From an uncultured Eubacteriales bacterium (GTDB lineage: Bacteria > Bacillota > Clostridia > Oscillospirales > QAMX01), in the NCBI GenBank assembly GCA_905205975.1, contig CAJLFQ010000034.1:1-21584 (forward strand): a DNA stretch of 21,584 nucleotides, given 5' to 3'. The position numbers were made by a program, and so were the translations under genes. Positions 14,870 to 21,562 of the stretch are shown piece by piece. The notes under the pieces are model-generated. The model made no database searches. It was given only the letters and a program-made list of their open reading frames with translations, and was not told the origin of the DNA. Position 1 is the stretch's first letter; each line of letters opens with the position of its first letter.

Positions 14870-15871
14870 ATGAAAAGACGGACTGTTTTTCTCTTGCTCC
14901 TGCTGATTCTGCCGATGCTGATGCTGCCGGTCTCCGCAAACGCAGATCCGGTCATCACGCTGCAGCCCCAAAACTACGTCTACCCGGAAGGCTCTGTTGC
15001 CGTCTGGTCCGTAGAGGCGACCGGGGAGAACCTTTCCTATACCTGGTACATCCTCTACCAGGGGATCGACTACTGCACCCTGACATCCGTCCAGGAGAAC
15101 GACCCGTGGATGAACGGCATCACCGGAGACGGTTTCGGATGGAACGAGCAGGGGAACGTCTTCTACATCAACGGCATCGGCAGCCAGCTGGACGGCGCAT
15201 ACATTTCCTGCACCGTCACAAGCGGCGCAAACGACTTTACCGTGACCGAATACGTCCCGATTTCCGTCGGGGGCACAGCCTTTCCGCCGGAGGTCGTCGT
15301 GCCTGCCGCCGTCACTGCGAAGCAGCATGAGGCGGTGTCGATCGTTTGCCGGGCGTCCGCGCCCGACGGCGACAGCGTGCAGTCCTACCTCTGGTACGAA
15401 ACGCCGACCGGGAAGCTGCAGGATATCGTTGCAATCGGCTCCTGGGGCGGCGGGCAGGAGGAGGATCAGCCCGTCCTTGTCTGCAGCACCGACACGCCGG
15501 GCACGCGGTACTACGTCTGCATGGTGGAAACGGCGCTCGGCGGCAGAACATACTCCAGCGTGATTCCCGTAACGGTCGTGAAGGCGGAATCAACCGTCCC
15601 GCCGGTCGAAACAACGGTCTCCACCCCCGCATCGTCGGCGTCGGATCCCGGCGATGCCAGCGGAACCCCCGCATCGTCGGCGTCAGATCCCGGCGCGACT
15701 GCTTCGGATCCCTCCGAGGCGGCAACATCGTCTTCACAAACGGATTATCCCGACGCGCCCGGAAAAGCCGGACGCGCCACCGCCCTGCCAAGCGTCCTCC
15801 TGATTGCGTTCGGCGGCACGGCAGTGGTCGCTGCGGTGTGTGCGTTCGTGATTTTCGTGAAGAAAAAATAG
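14870..15871 (+). CDS. Ig-like surface protein with C-terminal membrane anchor
   Basis: A 333-residue exported protein. The signal peptide is at about 1-24 (Leu-rich core, VSANA). Two Ig-like beta domains follow: about 25-130 (with ATGENLSYTWYI and LDGAYISCTVT) and 135-240 (SIVCRASAPDG, SYLWYE, RYYVCMVE). A Ser/Thr/Pro/Asp linker contains a 14-residue repeat. One transmembrane helix (about 305-328) ends in a KKK stop. The protein should display its Ig domains outside the cell. ATG 14870 is chosen over ATG 14864 because AAGGAGA (14854-14860) is nine rather than three bases away. It sits in the same transcript as the YdjG- and YdjH-type genes, so an adhesive or sensing role beside that complex is possible (inference). 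Confidence 0.8.
   Translation: MKRRTVFLLLLLILPMLMLPVSANADPVITLQPQNYVYPEGSVAVWSVEATGENLSYTWYILYQGIDYCTLTSVQENDPWMNGITGDGFGWNEQGNVFYINGIGSQLDGAYISCTVTSGANDFTVTEYVPISVGGTAFPPEVVVPAAVTAKQHEAVSIVCRASAPDGDSVQSYLWYETPTGKLQDIVAIGSWGGGQEEDQPVLVCSTDTPGTRYYVCMVETALGGRTYSSVIPVTVVKAESTVPPVETTVSTPASSASDPGDASGTPASSASDPGATASDPSEAATSSSQTDYPDAPGKAGRATALPSVLLIAFGGTAVVAAVCAFVIFVKKK
15623..15695 (+). repeat. 42-bp in-frame tandem repeat in the Ig-protein linker
   Basis: The segment starting ACCCCCGCATCGTCGGCGTC at 15623 recurs at 15665 with one difference through 15695. The 42-bp period encodes TPASSASDPGDASG. Copy-number change would lengthen or shorten the stalk while keeping the frame. Confidence 0.8.
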
Positions 15872-15904
15872 ATTCGGAAATCAAATCAGAAAGGAACGAA
15901 ACCC

Positions 15905-16474
15905 ATGAGCATTTTTGACAAACTGAAAAACACAGCACAGCAGGCCGTCAACTCTGCCGCAAAAACCATTGGCAGCAAGAAGGAAACCTTCACGTTCACC
16001 TCGCTGCCGGAGAGCCTCGCTGAAATGCAGGCGCTTCCCGAGGCCAGCCTCGACACGCCGTTCAAGACGGCGGCGCTGACGGTGCTTGCGCTCTGCGCCT
16101 ACGCAGCGGACAAAAACGTCGGCACGGAAATGCTGAACTGGCTCCGCGGGCCGCGTCCGCTGAACGGACAGGAAATTTCCTTCCTGAATGACCGTTTCCG
16201 CGACGGAAAGACCTATCTGCCGTTCACGTATTTTGTCGGCGCCACGCCGGACAACAACTACACGCCGAACGAACCGTATGCCATCGTTGTCGAAAGCAAC
16301 CACGTGTCGGGCGAAGAGCAGGGCTATATGAAGCTGTTCATCCCCTGCGGCGGCGCGGACGCGCCCCGTCCCATCAAGATGCGCCAGCGCGCTTCTGACG
16401 GCAAGTGGTTCCTGTGGGAACAGTACCTGCTGCCCGGCGTGCGCACGCCGAAGGCTTCGGATCCGTGGGCATGA
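15905..16474 (+). CDS. DUF6935-like protein
   Basis: A 189-residue soluble protein without signal peptide. Residues 1-22 form a likely amphipathic helix (MSIFDKLKNTAQQAVNSAAK), which could touch membranes. The body (about 30-180) has TPFKTAALTVLALCAYAADK, LNWLRGPRPLNGQEISFLNDR and LFIPCGGADAPRPIKMRQRASDG. I associate it with the DUF6935 family from Clostridia, from memory and without a search. Function unknown. AAGGAACG precedes the ATG by about eight bases. It lies 33 bases after the Ig-protein gene and 17 before the next one, within the same run. Confidence 0.75.
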   Translation: MSIFDKLKNTAQQAVNSAAKTIGSKKETFTFTSLPESLAEMQALPEASLDTPFKTAALTVLALCAYAADKNVGTEMLNWLRGPRPLNGQEISFLNDRFRDGKTYLPFTYFVGATPDNNYTPNEPYAIVVESNHVSGEEQGYMKLFIPCGGADAPRPIKMRQRASDGKWFLWEQYLLPGVRTPKASDPWA

Positions 16475-16491
16475 CGGGGGAGGAAACGAAA

Positions 16492-16899
16492 ATGGATATT
16501 TGCGGCATCTGGAAAATCAAAGAGATCAGCGTACCGACGCCGGAAGGCGTAAAAACCTACTCGCGGGACAACATGCCGGAAGGCGAGATGTATGAGGATT
16601 TCAAGCAGATGATCGACAGCCTGACAGAATTCGTCGCAGACGGCACGCTCAACACGCTCTTTCCCGTGCCGGAGGAGATGAAGGAAAAGGCGGCGAGCCT
16701 CGGCGCTGTCGTTCGGGATGACGGCTATGCCGTTGTCGAAAGCACGACATGGAAGGAACAAGACGGGCGTTTTTACTACGACACCAAGATCGAGGGCGAA
16801 GTCCTCGGCGAGAAGGTCGATTCCTTTACGGAAATCCCGGTCACGGCGGACGGCTGTCTGCGCTACGGCCTCGGCATGATTCTGCTGGAAAGAGTCTGA
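16492..16899 (+). CDS. Small lipocalin-like protein of unknown function
   Basis: A 135-residue protein with no signal peptide. It opens with GIWKIKEISV and closes with YGLGMILLERV, a pattern seen in lipocalin-like single-domain proteins where the first and last strands pair. Between them lie an acidic helix (about 28-50) and the strands YAVVESTTWKEQDGRFYYDT and KVDSFTEIPV. The fold call is tentative. The start is ATG 16492, with GGGGGAGGA about eight bases upstream; ATG 16471 would put that site inside the coding region. It is the last gene before a strong terminator. Confidence 0.7.
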   Translation: MDICGIWKIKEISVPTPEGVKTYSRDNMPEGEMYEDFKQMIDSLTEFVADGTLNTLFPVPEEMKEKAASLGAVVRDDGYAVVESTTWKEQDGRFYYDTKIEGEVLGEKVDSFTEIPVTADGCLRYGLGMILLERV

Positions 16900-16944
16900 T
16901 CCGAGCCCCGGGAAGCGGCGCCCCCAAAACCCTCTGCAGTTTTG

Positions 16945-16973
16945 AAAGAGGCTTGCTTCGGCAGGCCTCTTTT
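16945..16973 (+). terminator. Intrinsic terminator with UUCG loop
   Basis: A 12-bp stem pairs 16945-16956 (AAAGAGGCTTGC) with 16961-16972 (GCAGGCCTCTTT) around TTCG, with one G-U pair. The UUCG loop is exceptionally stable. The 3' side ends in four T, of which three are in the stem. It closes the 12924-16899 transcript. Confidence 0.85.
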
Positions 16974-17035
16974 CAAAAGCCTTCCCGCGCGGGCGCTGTT
17001 TTCTGCAAAAAGCGGGCCGTGTTCCTCCTGCCGGG

Positions 17036-17064
17036 TTGAAATTCCGGTGAAAACATGGTATCAT
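17036..17064 (+). promoter_or_regulatory. Sigma-A promoter for the 17188-19435 unit
   Basis: TTGAAA (17036-17041) and TATCAT (17059-17064) are 17 bases apart, with a TG one base before the -10 (extended -10). Transcription would start near 17071, so the 15-bp repeats fall in a leader of about 117 bases. Confidence 0.75.
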
Positions 17065-17090
17065 ACAGAAAGCGAATCCTTCCATCCCAT

Positions 17091-17150
17091 CCATACACGC
17101 GCATACCATACACGCGCATACCATACACGTGCACACCATGCACGCGCACA
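17091..17150 (+). repeat. Four tandem 15-bp repeats in the 5' leader
   Basis: CCATACACGCGCATA occurs twice exactly (17091-17105, 17106-17120), then as CCATACACGTGCACA (17121-17135) and CCATGCACGCGCACA (17136-17150). The divergence increases towards the gene. The array ends 37 bases before the ATG at 17188 and lies between promoter and ribosome site. Confidence 0.9.
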
Positions 17151-17187
17151 GGAAGTCCCTGCGCGGTCTGTGCGAAAGGAGCCTGCC

Positions 17188-17700
17188 ATGAGAGACCTTG
17201 CCGAGCTGACCTGTCCGGACGATTCGCGTTTTCGCGCACGCGTCGAGACGGCAAAGGGCGTCATCGTTGTGACGCCGAGAGACCCGGAAAAAAAGCTGCG
17301 CCTTCCGTTTTCCGACATCGCCGATATCCGGCGAGCCGCCGATGAAGAGGAGGCGGACGCCTGCTTTGTCTATCTGAAGAAAGGCGGCGAATACCGGTTC
17401 TGTTTCAAGCACCCGGAAGAATCCGTTCCGGCGCTTTTGGCGGAATATGCCGGGCTGACGCCGGAGGAGGCGGAGACGAAGGCGCACAAAGCGGCGCTGC
17501 GCGTCAACAGCAAACGCTGTTTCGGCGCAGCCGGCATTCTGCTGGCAGCCGCCCTGCTGATCGGGCTGGCGCCCATTTTGGTCGGTCAGTCGTTTGACGG
17601 CTGGCGTTTCGGTCTTTTGACAGCGCTGGCTGCTGTTTTGGCGGGCATCGGGGTGGTTCAACGGTTCCGCGGACGAGAGAAACCTTCAAAAAACGGATAG
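17188..17700 (+). CDS. Two-helix membrane protein of unknown function
   Basis: A 170-residue protein. Residues 1-95 are soluble and resemble a small beta-rich domain (RVETAKGVIVVTPRDPEKKLRLPFSDIADI, then FVYLKKGGEYRFCF), possibly PH-like, of the kind that binds membranes or partners; this is a guess. Two membrane helices follow at about 112-130 and 139-156, ending in a basic tail. GAAAGGAG lies about seven bases upstream of ATG 17188. The frame stays open far upstream, through the terminator at 16945, but the promoter and ribosome site place the start here. The next gene's ribosome site overlaps its stop codon, so the two are co-expressed. Confidence 0.75.
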   Translation: MRDLAELTCPDDSRFRARVETAKGVIVVTPRDPEKKLRLPFSDIADIRRAADEEEADACFVYLKKGGEYRFCFKHPEESVPALLAEYAGLTPEEAETKAHKAALRVNSKRCFGAAGILLAAALLIGLAPILVGQSFDGWRFGLLTALAAVLAGIGVVQRFRGREKPSKNG

Positions 17701-17713
17701 GAGTGCAAACCAT

Positions 17714-19435
17714 ATGCAGAATGCCTGTGCCCGAAAACCGCTGCGCGGCAGTACGGCGATGCCCGACCGCGTCATGCTTTCCATCTGCGGCGATGCAAAA
17801 ACGACGATGGCCGTCAGCTGGCGGACGGATCTCTCCGTCACCGGTGGCGAGCTGATCGTTCGCCCGGAATGGGGCGGTGAAAAAGAGACGATGCGCTTTG
17901 CGGCGAACACACGCCGTCTGACGAGCGACGTCGACGACAGCATGATCCATACCGCCGCAGCCGAAGGGCTGGCGCCGGGAACGCGCTATTTCTATACCGT
18001 CGGCGACGAAACGCACCGGAGCCCGGAGGCTTCGTTTGAAACCGAACCGGAGCACCTGACGCATTACCGCTTTCTGGTGATCGCCGACCAGCAGAACGAC
18101 GAACCGTTTGAAGCGCCGAACTATGCGCCCGTGCGCCGGATGCTCGAAGCCGCCTTCAAGCGCTGCCCGGACGCCCGCTTCATCCTGACGCTGGGCGACA
18201 ACGTGAGCAACGGTCAGAACGAAATCCAGTGGAACGGTATGTTTTACGGTATGCGCGGCATCTGCGACCGGCTGCCCTTCATGATGGCGACCGGCAACCA
18301 CGACAACCGCGGCTTCCGCGTCTATGAGTCGCCGGAAAACACGTCCGGCAAGTTCTATCTGACCCACGCCGACTACTTTGACACCATGCTGGAAGACGCC
18401 TATCCGAAGAACGGCCCGGAAGGCTATCAGACGGAAAACTATTCATTTGACTATGGCGACGTCCATTTTTCGATTCTCGGCATCAACGAATTCGGCAAAA
18501 TCGGCAAATGGTTCGCCGAAGACATGTCCGCCAGCGATAAGCGCTGGAAGCTCGGCGTCTTCCATTACCCGCTCTACCCGATTATGCCGGAGGGCGTCAG
18601 CGGCCTGTATATGGACGGACTGAACGACTGCATCGATCAGGCGAAACCGGATATCATTCTGGAAGGGCACGAGCATTCGTTTGCCCGGTCGTATCCGATC
18701 CGCGGAAACGAGATGTTCGACCGCCCGTCGCAGGGGACGGTGCATTACATCCTGGGCAACAGCGGTGAAAACGTGTTTTCCTCGAACGCCGACAAGGTCT
18801 GGTATGATAAATTCTACCCGCAGGAAGAGAAAAACTGCATGTATGCCATCGTCGATGTGACGCCTGACCGGCTGACGGTTTCGGCATTTCTGGACGACGG
18901 ACGCGCCGTCGACCGGTTTACGATCGACAAATCGGTTGATGAAATCGACCCGCCGCTGATCGCGCCGATTTATAGGCACCCGCGCATGGCGTTCAAGGGC
19001 GCGCTCGTCGAGCTGGCGGCGCGCGATGTCAACGTCCGCCGGGAAGGGGAGACGTTTTTGGTGCCGTTTGCCGTCTGCGCGCAGAGCATCGGCGCAGGCG
19101 TCGCCAAGACGGCTGGGCGTGTGACCATCGACCTCTACGGCGTGACCGCCGTGTTTGAGCAGGACAGCGCGACGGCGCTGCGCAACGGCGAACCGTTCGT
19201 CCTGTCGCATCCGGTCATCCGCGGCGACCGCGGGGAGCTGTATGCCGCGCTGGACGACGTCGCAGCCATCTTCGACCTGCGCTGGGTCTATGCCGCGCGC
19301 AACAACATCCTCGACATCGACTACTCCGAGGAAGATTATCCCCGGAGCCGCCAGCCGGAGCCGGACGGCTCCATGCCTGTGCCGCACCACGGCTGTGCAT
19401 TCGGCGGGATTCGTGCGCCTGGCGCCAATCCGTAG
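17714..19435 (+). CDS. Purple-acid-phosphatase-like metallophosphoesterase
   Basis: A 573-residue hydrolase. An N-terminal fibronectin-like domain (about 20-112) is typical of purple acid phosphatases (MAVSWRTD, LAPGTRYFYTVGD). The calcineurin-type catalytic domain follows with all main metal ligands: Asp125 in IADQQ, Asp162-Asn163 in LGDNV, Asn195-His196 in GNHD, His284 in FHYPLY, and His319 and His321 in GHEH. A C-terminal domain at about 430-540 resembles the copper-amine-oxidase N-terminal-like domain common in Clostridial surface proteins. No signal peptide is visible at ATG 17714, which is odd, since such proteins are normally exported. I found no better start. TAGGAG lies about ten bases upstream, overlapping the stop of the previous gene. 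The substrate is presumably a phosphomonoester or nucleotide and cannot be named. Confidence 0.87.
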   Translation: MQNACARKPLRGSTAMPDRVMLSICGDAKTTMAVSWRTDLSVTGGELIVRPEWGGEKETMRFAANTRRLTSDVDDSMIHTAAAEGLAPGTRYFYTVGDETHRSPEASFETEPEHLTHYRFLVIADQQNDEPFEAPNYAPVRRMLEAAFKRCPDARFILTLGDNVSNGQNEIQWNGMFYGMRGICDRLPFMMATGNHDNRGFRVYESPENTSGKFYLTHADYFDTMLEDAYPKNGPEGYQTENYSFDYGDVHFSILGINEFGKIGKWFAEDMSASDKRWKLGVFHYPLYPIMPEGVSGLYMDGLNDCIDQAKPDIILEGHEHSFARSYPIRGNEMFDRPSQGTVHYILGNSGENVFSSNADKVWYDKFYPQEEKNCMYAIVDVTPDRLTVSAFLDDGRAVDRFTIDKSVDEIDPPLIAPIYRHPRMAFKGALVELAARDVNVRREGETFLVPFAVCAQSIGAGVAKTAGRVTIDLYGVTAVFEQDSATALRNGEPFVLSHPVIRGDRGELYAALDDVAAIFDLRWVYAARNNILDIDYSEEDYPRSRQPEPDGSMPVPHHGCAFGGIRAPGANP

Positions 19436-19489
19436 AGAAAAAGCCGCATCGATTGCAGAGCGCGCGGAAATCCCGGCGCAGCGCTGCGC

Positions 19490-19518
19490 TTGACTTTTTC
19501 ACCGCGCTGTGCTACAAT
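19490..19518 (+). promoter_or_regulatory. Promoter of the tRNA-Leu gene
   Basis: TTGACT (19490-19495) and TACAAT (19513-19518) are separated by exactly 17 bases, a near-consensus sigma-A promoter. A perfect 14-bp palindrome GCGCAGCGCTGCGC (19476-19489) abuts the -35 box. Confidence 0.85.
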
Positions 19519-19564
19519 TAATTGTCTGCAGAACGGTCTGCATGCCGGTTTCAACCGTTTTCGC

Positions 19565-19649
19565 GCCGCTGTGACGAAATCGGTAGACGTAGCGGACTTA
19601 AAATCCGTGGGTGTGAGCCATGCCGGTTCGAGTCCGGCCAGCGGCACCA
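19565..19649 (+). tRNA. tRNA-Leu (anticodon TAA)
   Basis: An 85-base class II tRNA with encoded CCA. The acceptor stem pairs GCCGCTG (19565-19571) with CAGCGGC (19639-19645), the discriminator base is A19646, and CCA is 19647-19649. The anticodon loop CTTAAAA carries TAA, reading UUA and, with wobble, UUG leucine codons. The long variable arm and the T arm (GCCGG, TTCGAGT, CCGGC) fit a leucine tRNA. It has its own promoter and terminator. Confidence 0.97.
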
Positions 19650-19650
19650 G

Positions 19651-19681
19651 AAAAGCGCCTGTTTTTGCAGGCGCTTTTTTT
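19651..19681 (+). terminator. Intrinsic terminator of the tRNA-Leu gene
   Basis: AAAAGCGCCTG (19651-19661) pairs with CAGGCGCTTTT (19668-19678) around TTTTTG, followed by a run of seven T to 19681. It starts two bases after the CCA end. Confidence 0.93.
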
Positions 19682-19734
19682 GACGGCGTTTCGCCGCGAA
19701 CGGGCGGGCAATCAGAATCCAATACAGGCAAAAA

Positions 19735-19769
19735 CGGTATGCTGTCTGACCGCGTCAAACAGCATACCG
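19735..19769 (-). terminator. Terminator of the M23 peptidase gene (minus strand)
   Basis: CGGTATGCTGT (19735-19745) pairs with ACAGCATACCG (19759-19769). Read on the minus strand it is followed by a T run (complement of AAAA at 19731-19734), 22 bases after the stop of the peptidase gene. Confidence 0.8.
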
Positions 19770-19790
19770 CTTCTGTTTTGAGATTCATGT

Positions 19791-20540
19791 TTATTGCTGC
19801 GCGTCCGGTGCAGACGGCAGGTAGAGCGTCGGGTCGATCTGTTTGCCGTCCTGCATCATTTCAAAATGCAGGTGTGCGCCGTCGAGCGATTCAAAGATCG
19901 CGGTTTCACCGACGCCGCCGATGATGGTTCCGGCGGCGACCGAATCGCCGATGGTCGCAGGCGGGTCGGCCGCCAGACCGCAGTAGACGGAAACGCGGCC
20001 GTCCAAGTGCTGGATTTCAACGACCGTCCCCTTGAAGTAGTCCGTGTACACGGCGCTGACGGTTCCGGCGGCGACGGCGCAGACGGCTTCGCCCGCTTCC
20101 GCAGAAATGTCGATGCCGGTATGCACACGCCAATCATCCATGGTCGGATTGTAGACGGGCGTGGATTCTGAGTACCCCCGGATGACCTCCCCCGCAAGCG
20201 GGCGGACATAGAAGACCTTTGCAACCGTCGTCTCCGGCGGTTTGGTCGTGTCGGGAATCAGCGTCTGGCTGCCGGCCATCTGTTCCGGCGCCGTCGTCGC
20301 GTCGGTGCGGAACGGGACTGTGGTGGACAGGCCGATGTCCGGGATGTCCGGGATGTCCGGAATCTCCGAGTCGATCTGCGTCCGGCCGGCCGAGAATAGT
20401 ACATACATGGAAACGCCGATTGCGGCGATGCAGAGGAAGAGGACGATGGAAAACCCCTTCCCGGAAATGAATTTGCCTGCCCGTTTCCAGGCGGCGCCGC
20501 CCGAAGAGCCCTCCGGCGGCGGGTTGTTGTGATCTGCCAT
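19791..20540 (-). CDS. Membrane-anchored M23 peptidase (SpoIIQ-like)
   Basis: A 249-residue protein with one membrane helix (about 31-50) and an outer LytM/M23 domain (about 115-240). Zinc ligands are intact: His140 and Asp144 in VHTGIDI, and His225 in AHLHFEM, with His223 as the usual partner. It should therefore be an active peptidoglycan endopeptidase. Size, single N-terminal helix and linker resemble SpoIIQ, the forespore-membrane protein of sporulating Firmicutes, but a vegetative cell-wall hydrolase is equally possible. A three-fold Pro-Asp-Ile repeat (about 60-69) lies in the linker. AGGAGGTG lies eight bases before the ATG. It is read in the same direction as, and 68 bases after, the methyltransferase gene. 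Confidence 0.9.
   Translation of the reverse strand: MADHNNPPPEGSSGGAAWKRAGKFISGKGFSIVLFLCIAAIGVSMYVLFSAGRTQIDSEIPDIPDIPDIGLSTTVPFRTDATTAPEQMAGSQTLIPDTTKPPETTVAKVFYVRPLAGEVIRGYSESTPVYNPTMDDWRVHTGIDISAEAGEAVCAVAAGTVSAVYTDYFKGTVVEIQHLDGRVSVYCGLAADPPATIGDSVAAGTIIGGVGETAIFESLDGAHLHFEMMQDGKQIDPTLYLPSAPDAQQ
20334..20360 (-). repeat. 9-bp in-frame tandem repeat (x3) in the M23 linker
   Basis: GATGTCCGG (plus-strand reading) repeats three times at 20334-20342, 20343-20351 and 20352-20360. It encodes the Pro-Asp-Ile run between membrane helix and peptidase domain. Nine is a multiple of three, so copy change alters only linker length. Confidence 0.85.
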
Positions 20541-20608
20541 TGGCTACACCTCCTGACGGTAGTATTGCCGCCGGATTTTCACAATATACCCGCCGGAAGG
20601 CGATTTTT

Positions 20609-21175
20609 TCAGCGTTTTGCGGTGCGCGCGTAGCTCGCCTGGCGGCGTTCCGCCGTGAGCAGCGCATAACCGTCCGCCCGAAGCACCCGGACGCCGCCGA
20701 AGATGGATTCCAGCTTTTTGCGGTACCAGAGCTCCCGCTTGACGACAAGCGTCATCGCGCCGCCGATTTTGAGGCGGTTGAACCCTTTTTCAATCATGCG
20801 CCGCGCCACGGCAAAGTCCGTATGGTACGGCGGATTGCAGAGGATGCAGTCGAACCCGGCTTCGTCAATGGCGTCGAACGCGTCGGATACGATGATTTTT
20901 TCGGCGGAGACGTGGTTTTCCGCCATGGTCTGCGCGGCGGTTTCCACCGCCTCCGGTGAAACGTCCGACATCCAGACCTGCGCGCCGCATTTCGCGGCGT
21001 ACGCCCCGACGACGCCGGTCCCGCAGCCGAGGTCCAAAAGCTTCATGCCCGGCCGAATGTCCGCGTGGGCGAGCATCAGCGCCGTGCCGCGGTCCAGCCC
21101 GCGCGGCGAAAACAGTGTGGGCGACGAACAGACAAACAGACGGACGCCGTTGACCTCCGCCTCGTATCCGGTCAT
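20609..21175 (-). CDS. Class I SAM-dependent methyltransferase (RsmC/YbxB-like)
   Basis: A 188-residue methyltransferase of the type that modifies rRNA guanines. Motifs are FSPRGLDRGTALML (21-34), the SAM-binding LLDLGCGTGVVG (46-57), an acidic end of strand two (MSDVS, 69-73) and the catalytic NPPY (114-117), which marks N-methylation of an exocyclic amine. It is short relative to Escherichia coli RsmC, corresponding to its catalytic half, as is normal for Gram-positive members. The start is ATG at 21175-21173, which overlaps the stop of the upstream gene as ATGA and implies translational coupling. A longer upstream frame exists but would overlap the membrane-protein gene. The exact target base is not known. 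Confidence 0.88.
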   Translation of the reverse strand: MTGYEAEVNGVRLFVCSSPTLFSPRGLDRGTALMLAHADIRPGMKLLDLGCGTGVVGAYAAKCGAQVWMSDVSPEAVETAAQTMAENHVSAEKIIVSDAFDAIDEAGFDCILCNPPYHTDFAVARRMIEKGFNRLKIGGAMTLVVKRELWYRKKLESIFGGVRVLRADGYALLTAERRQASYARTAKR

Positions 21176-21510
21176 TCCGAAAGCAGCGACGTCGCGATCG
21201 ATGCGAGCAGCGCTGCCAGCGCATAGCCCCAGAAGGAGCCGAGCGTGATGCCGGAAATCAATTCGTCCGCCGCCCAGACGCAGAAAACGTCGATCAGCAG
21301 GCTGGAAAGCCCGAGCGTCAGACAGCCGATGGGAATCGTCAGCACTTTCAGAACCGGACGGATGGAGAAGTTGATGAGCCATAGCAAAACCGCCATGGCG
21401 GCAACGGCGCCGTATGAAGTAAACGACGCGCCGGGGATGATCAGCGTGGTCAGCCAGACGGCCAGCGCGCAGGCGATGAGCCGCAGGATGTTCTTTTCCA
21501 GAAATGACAT
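21172..21510 (-). CDS. Phage-holin-family (PF04020-type) membrane protein
   Basis: A 112-residue integral membrane protein with four hydrophobic segments, about 8-25, 31-51, 56-77 and 86-109, and the family-typical WLINFSIRPVLKVLTIPIGCLTLGL stretch in short pieces. Despite the family name, these proteins are widespread chromosomal proteins of unknown role, not phage lysis proteins. ATG at 21510 is preferred over one 17 codons upstream because AGAGGAAGAG lies just ahead of it. It is co-transcribed with the methyltransferase gene through a 4-base overlap. Confidence 0.85.
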   Translation of the reverse strand: MSFLEKNILRLIACALAVWLTTLIIPGASFTSYGAVAAMAVLLWLINFSIRPVLKVLTIPIGCLTLGLSSLLIDVFCVWAADELISGITLGSFWGYALAALLASIATSLLSE

Positions 21511-21562
21511 GAAAATTCTCTTCCTCTCTGCCGCCGCGGATGTTTCCGCAGGCGACAGCAAT

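Noticed and set aside
17091..17150. CRISPR-like array
   Set aside because: The 15-bp units are contiguous with no spacers and too short; there are no cas genes.
16942..17187. N-terminal extension of the 17188 gene through the 15-bp repeats (HTRAY repeats)
   Set aside because: It would start before the terminator stem and the promoter, and ATG 17188 has its own ribosome site.
19490..19924. Plus-strand open frame of 144 codons across the tRNA-Leu gene
   Set aside because: It runs through the tRNA and its terminator and is antisense to the M23 gene end.
21172..21510. Prophage lysis module (holin next to an M23 peptidase)
   Set aside because: PF04020-type proteins are ordinary chromosomal membrane proteins, the M23 protein is membrane-anchored, and no phage structural or integrase genes are present.
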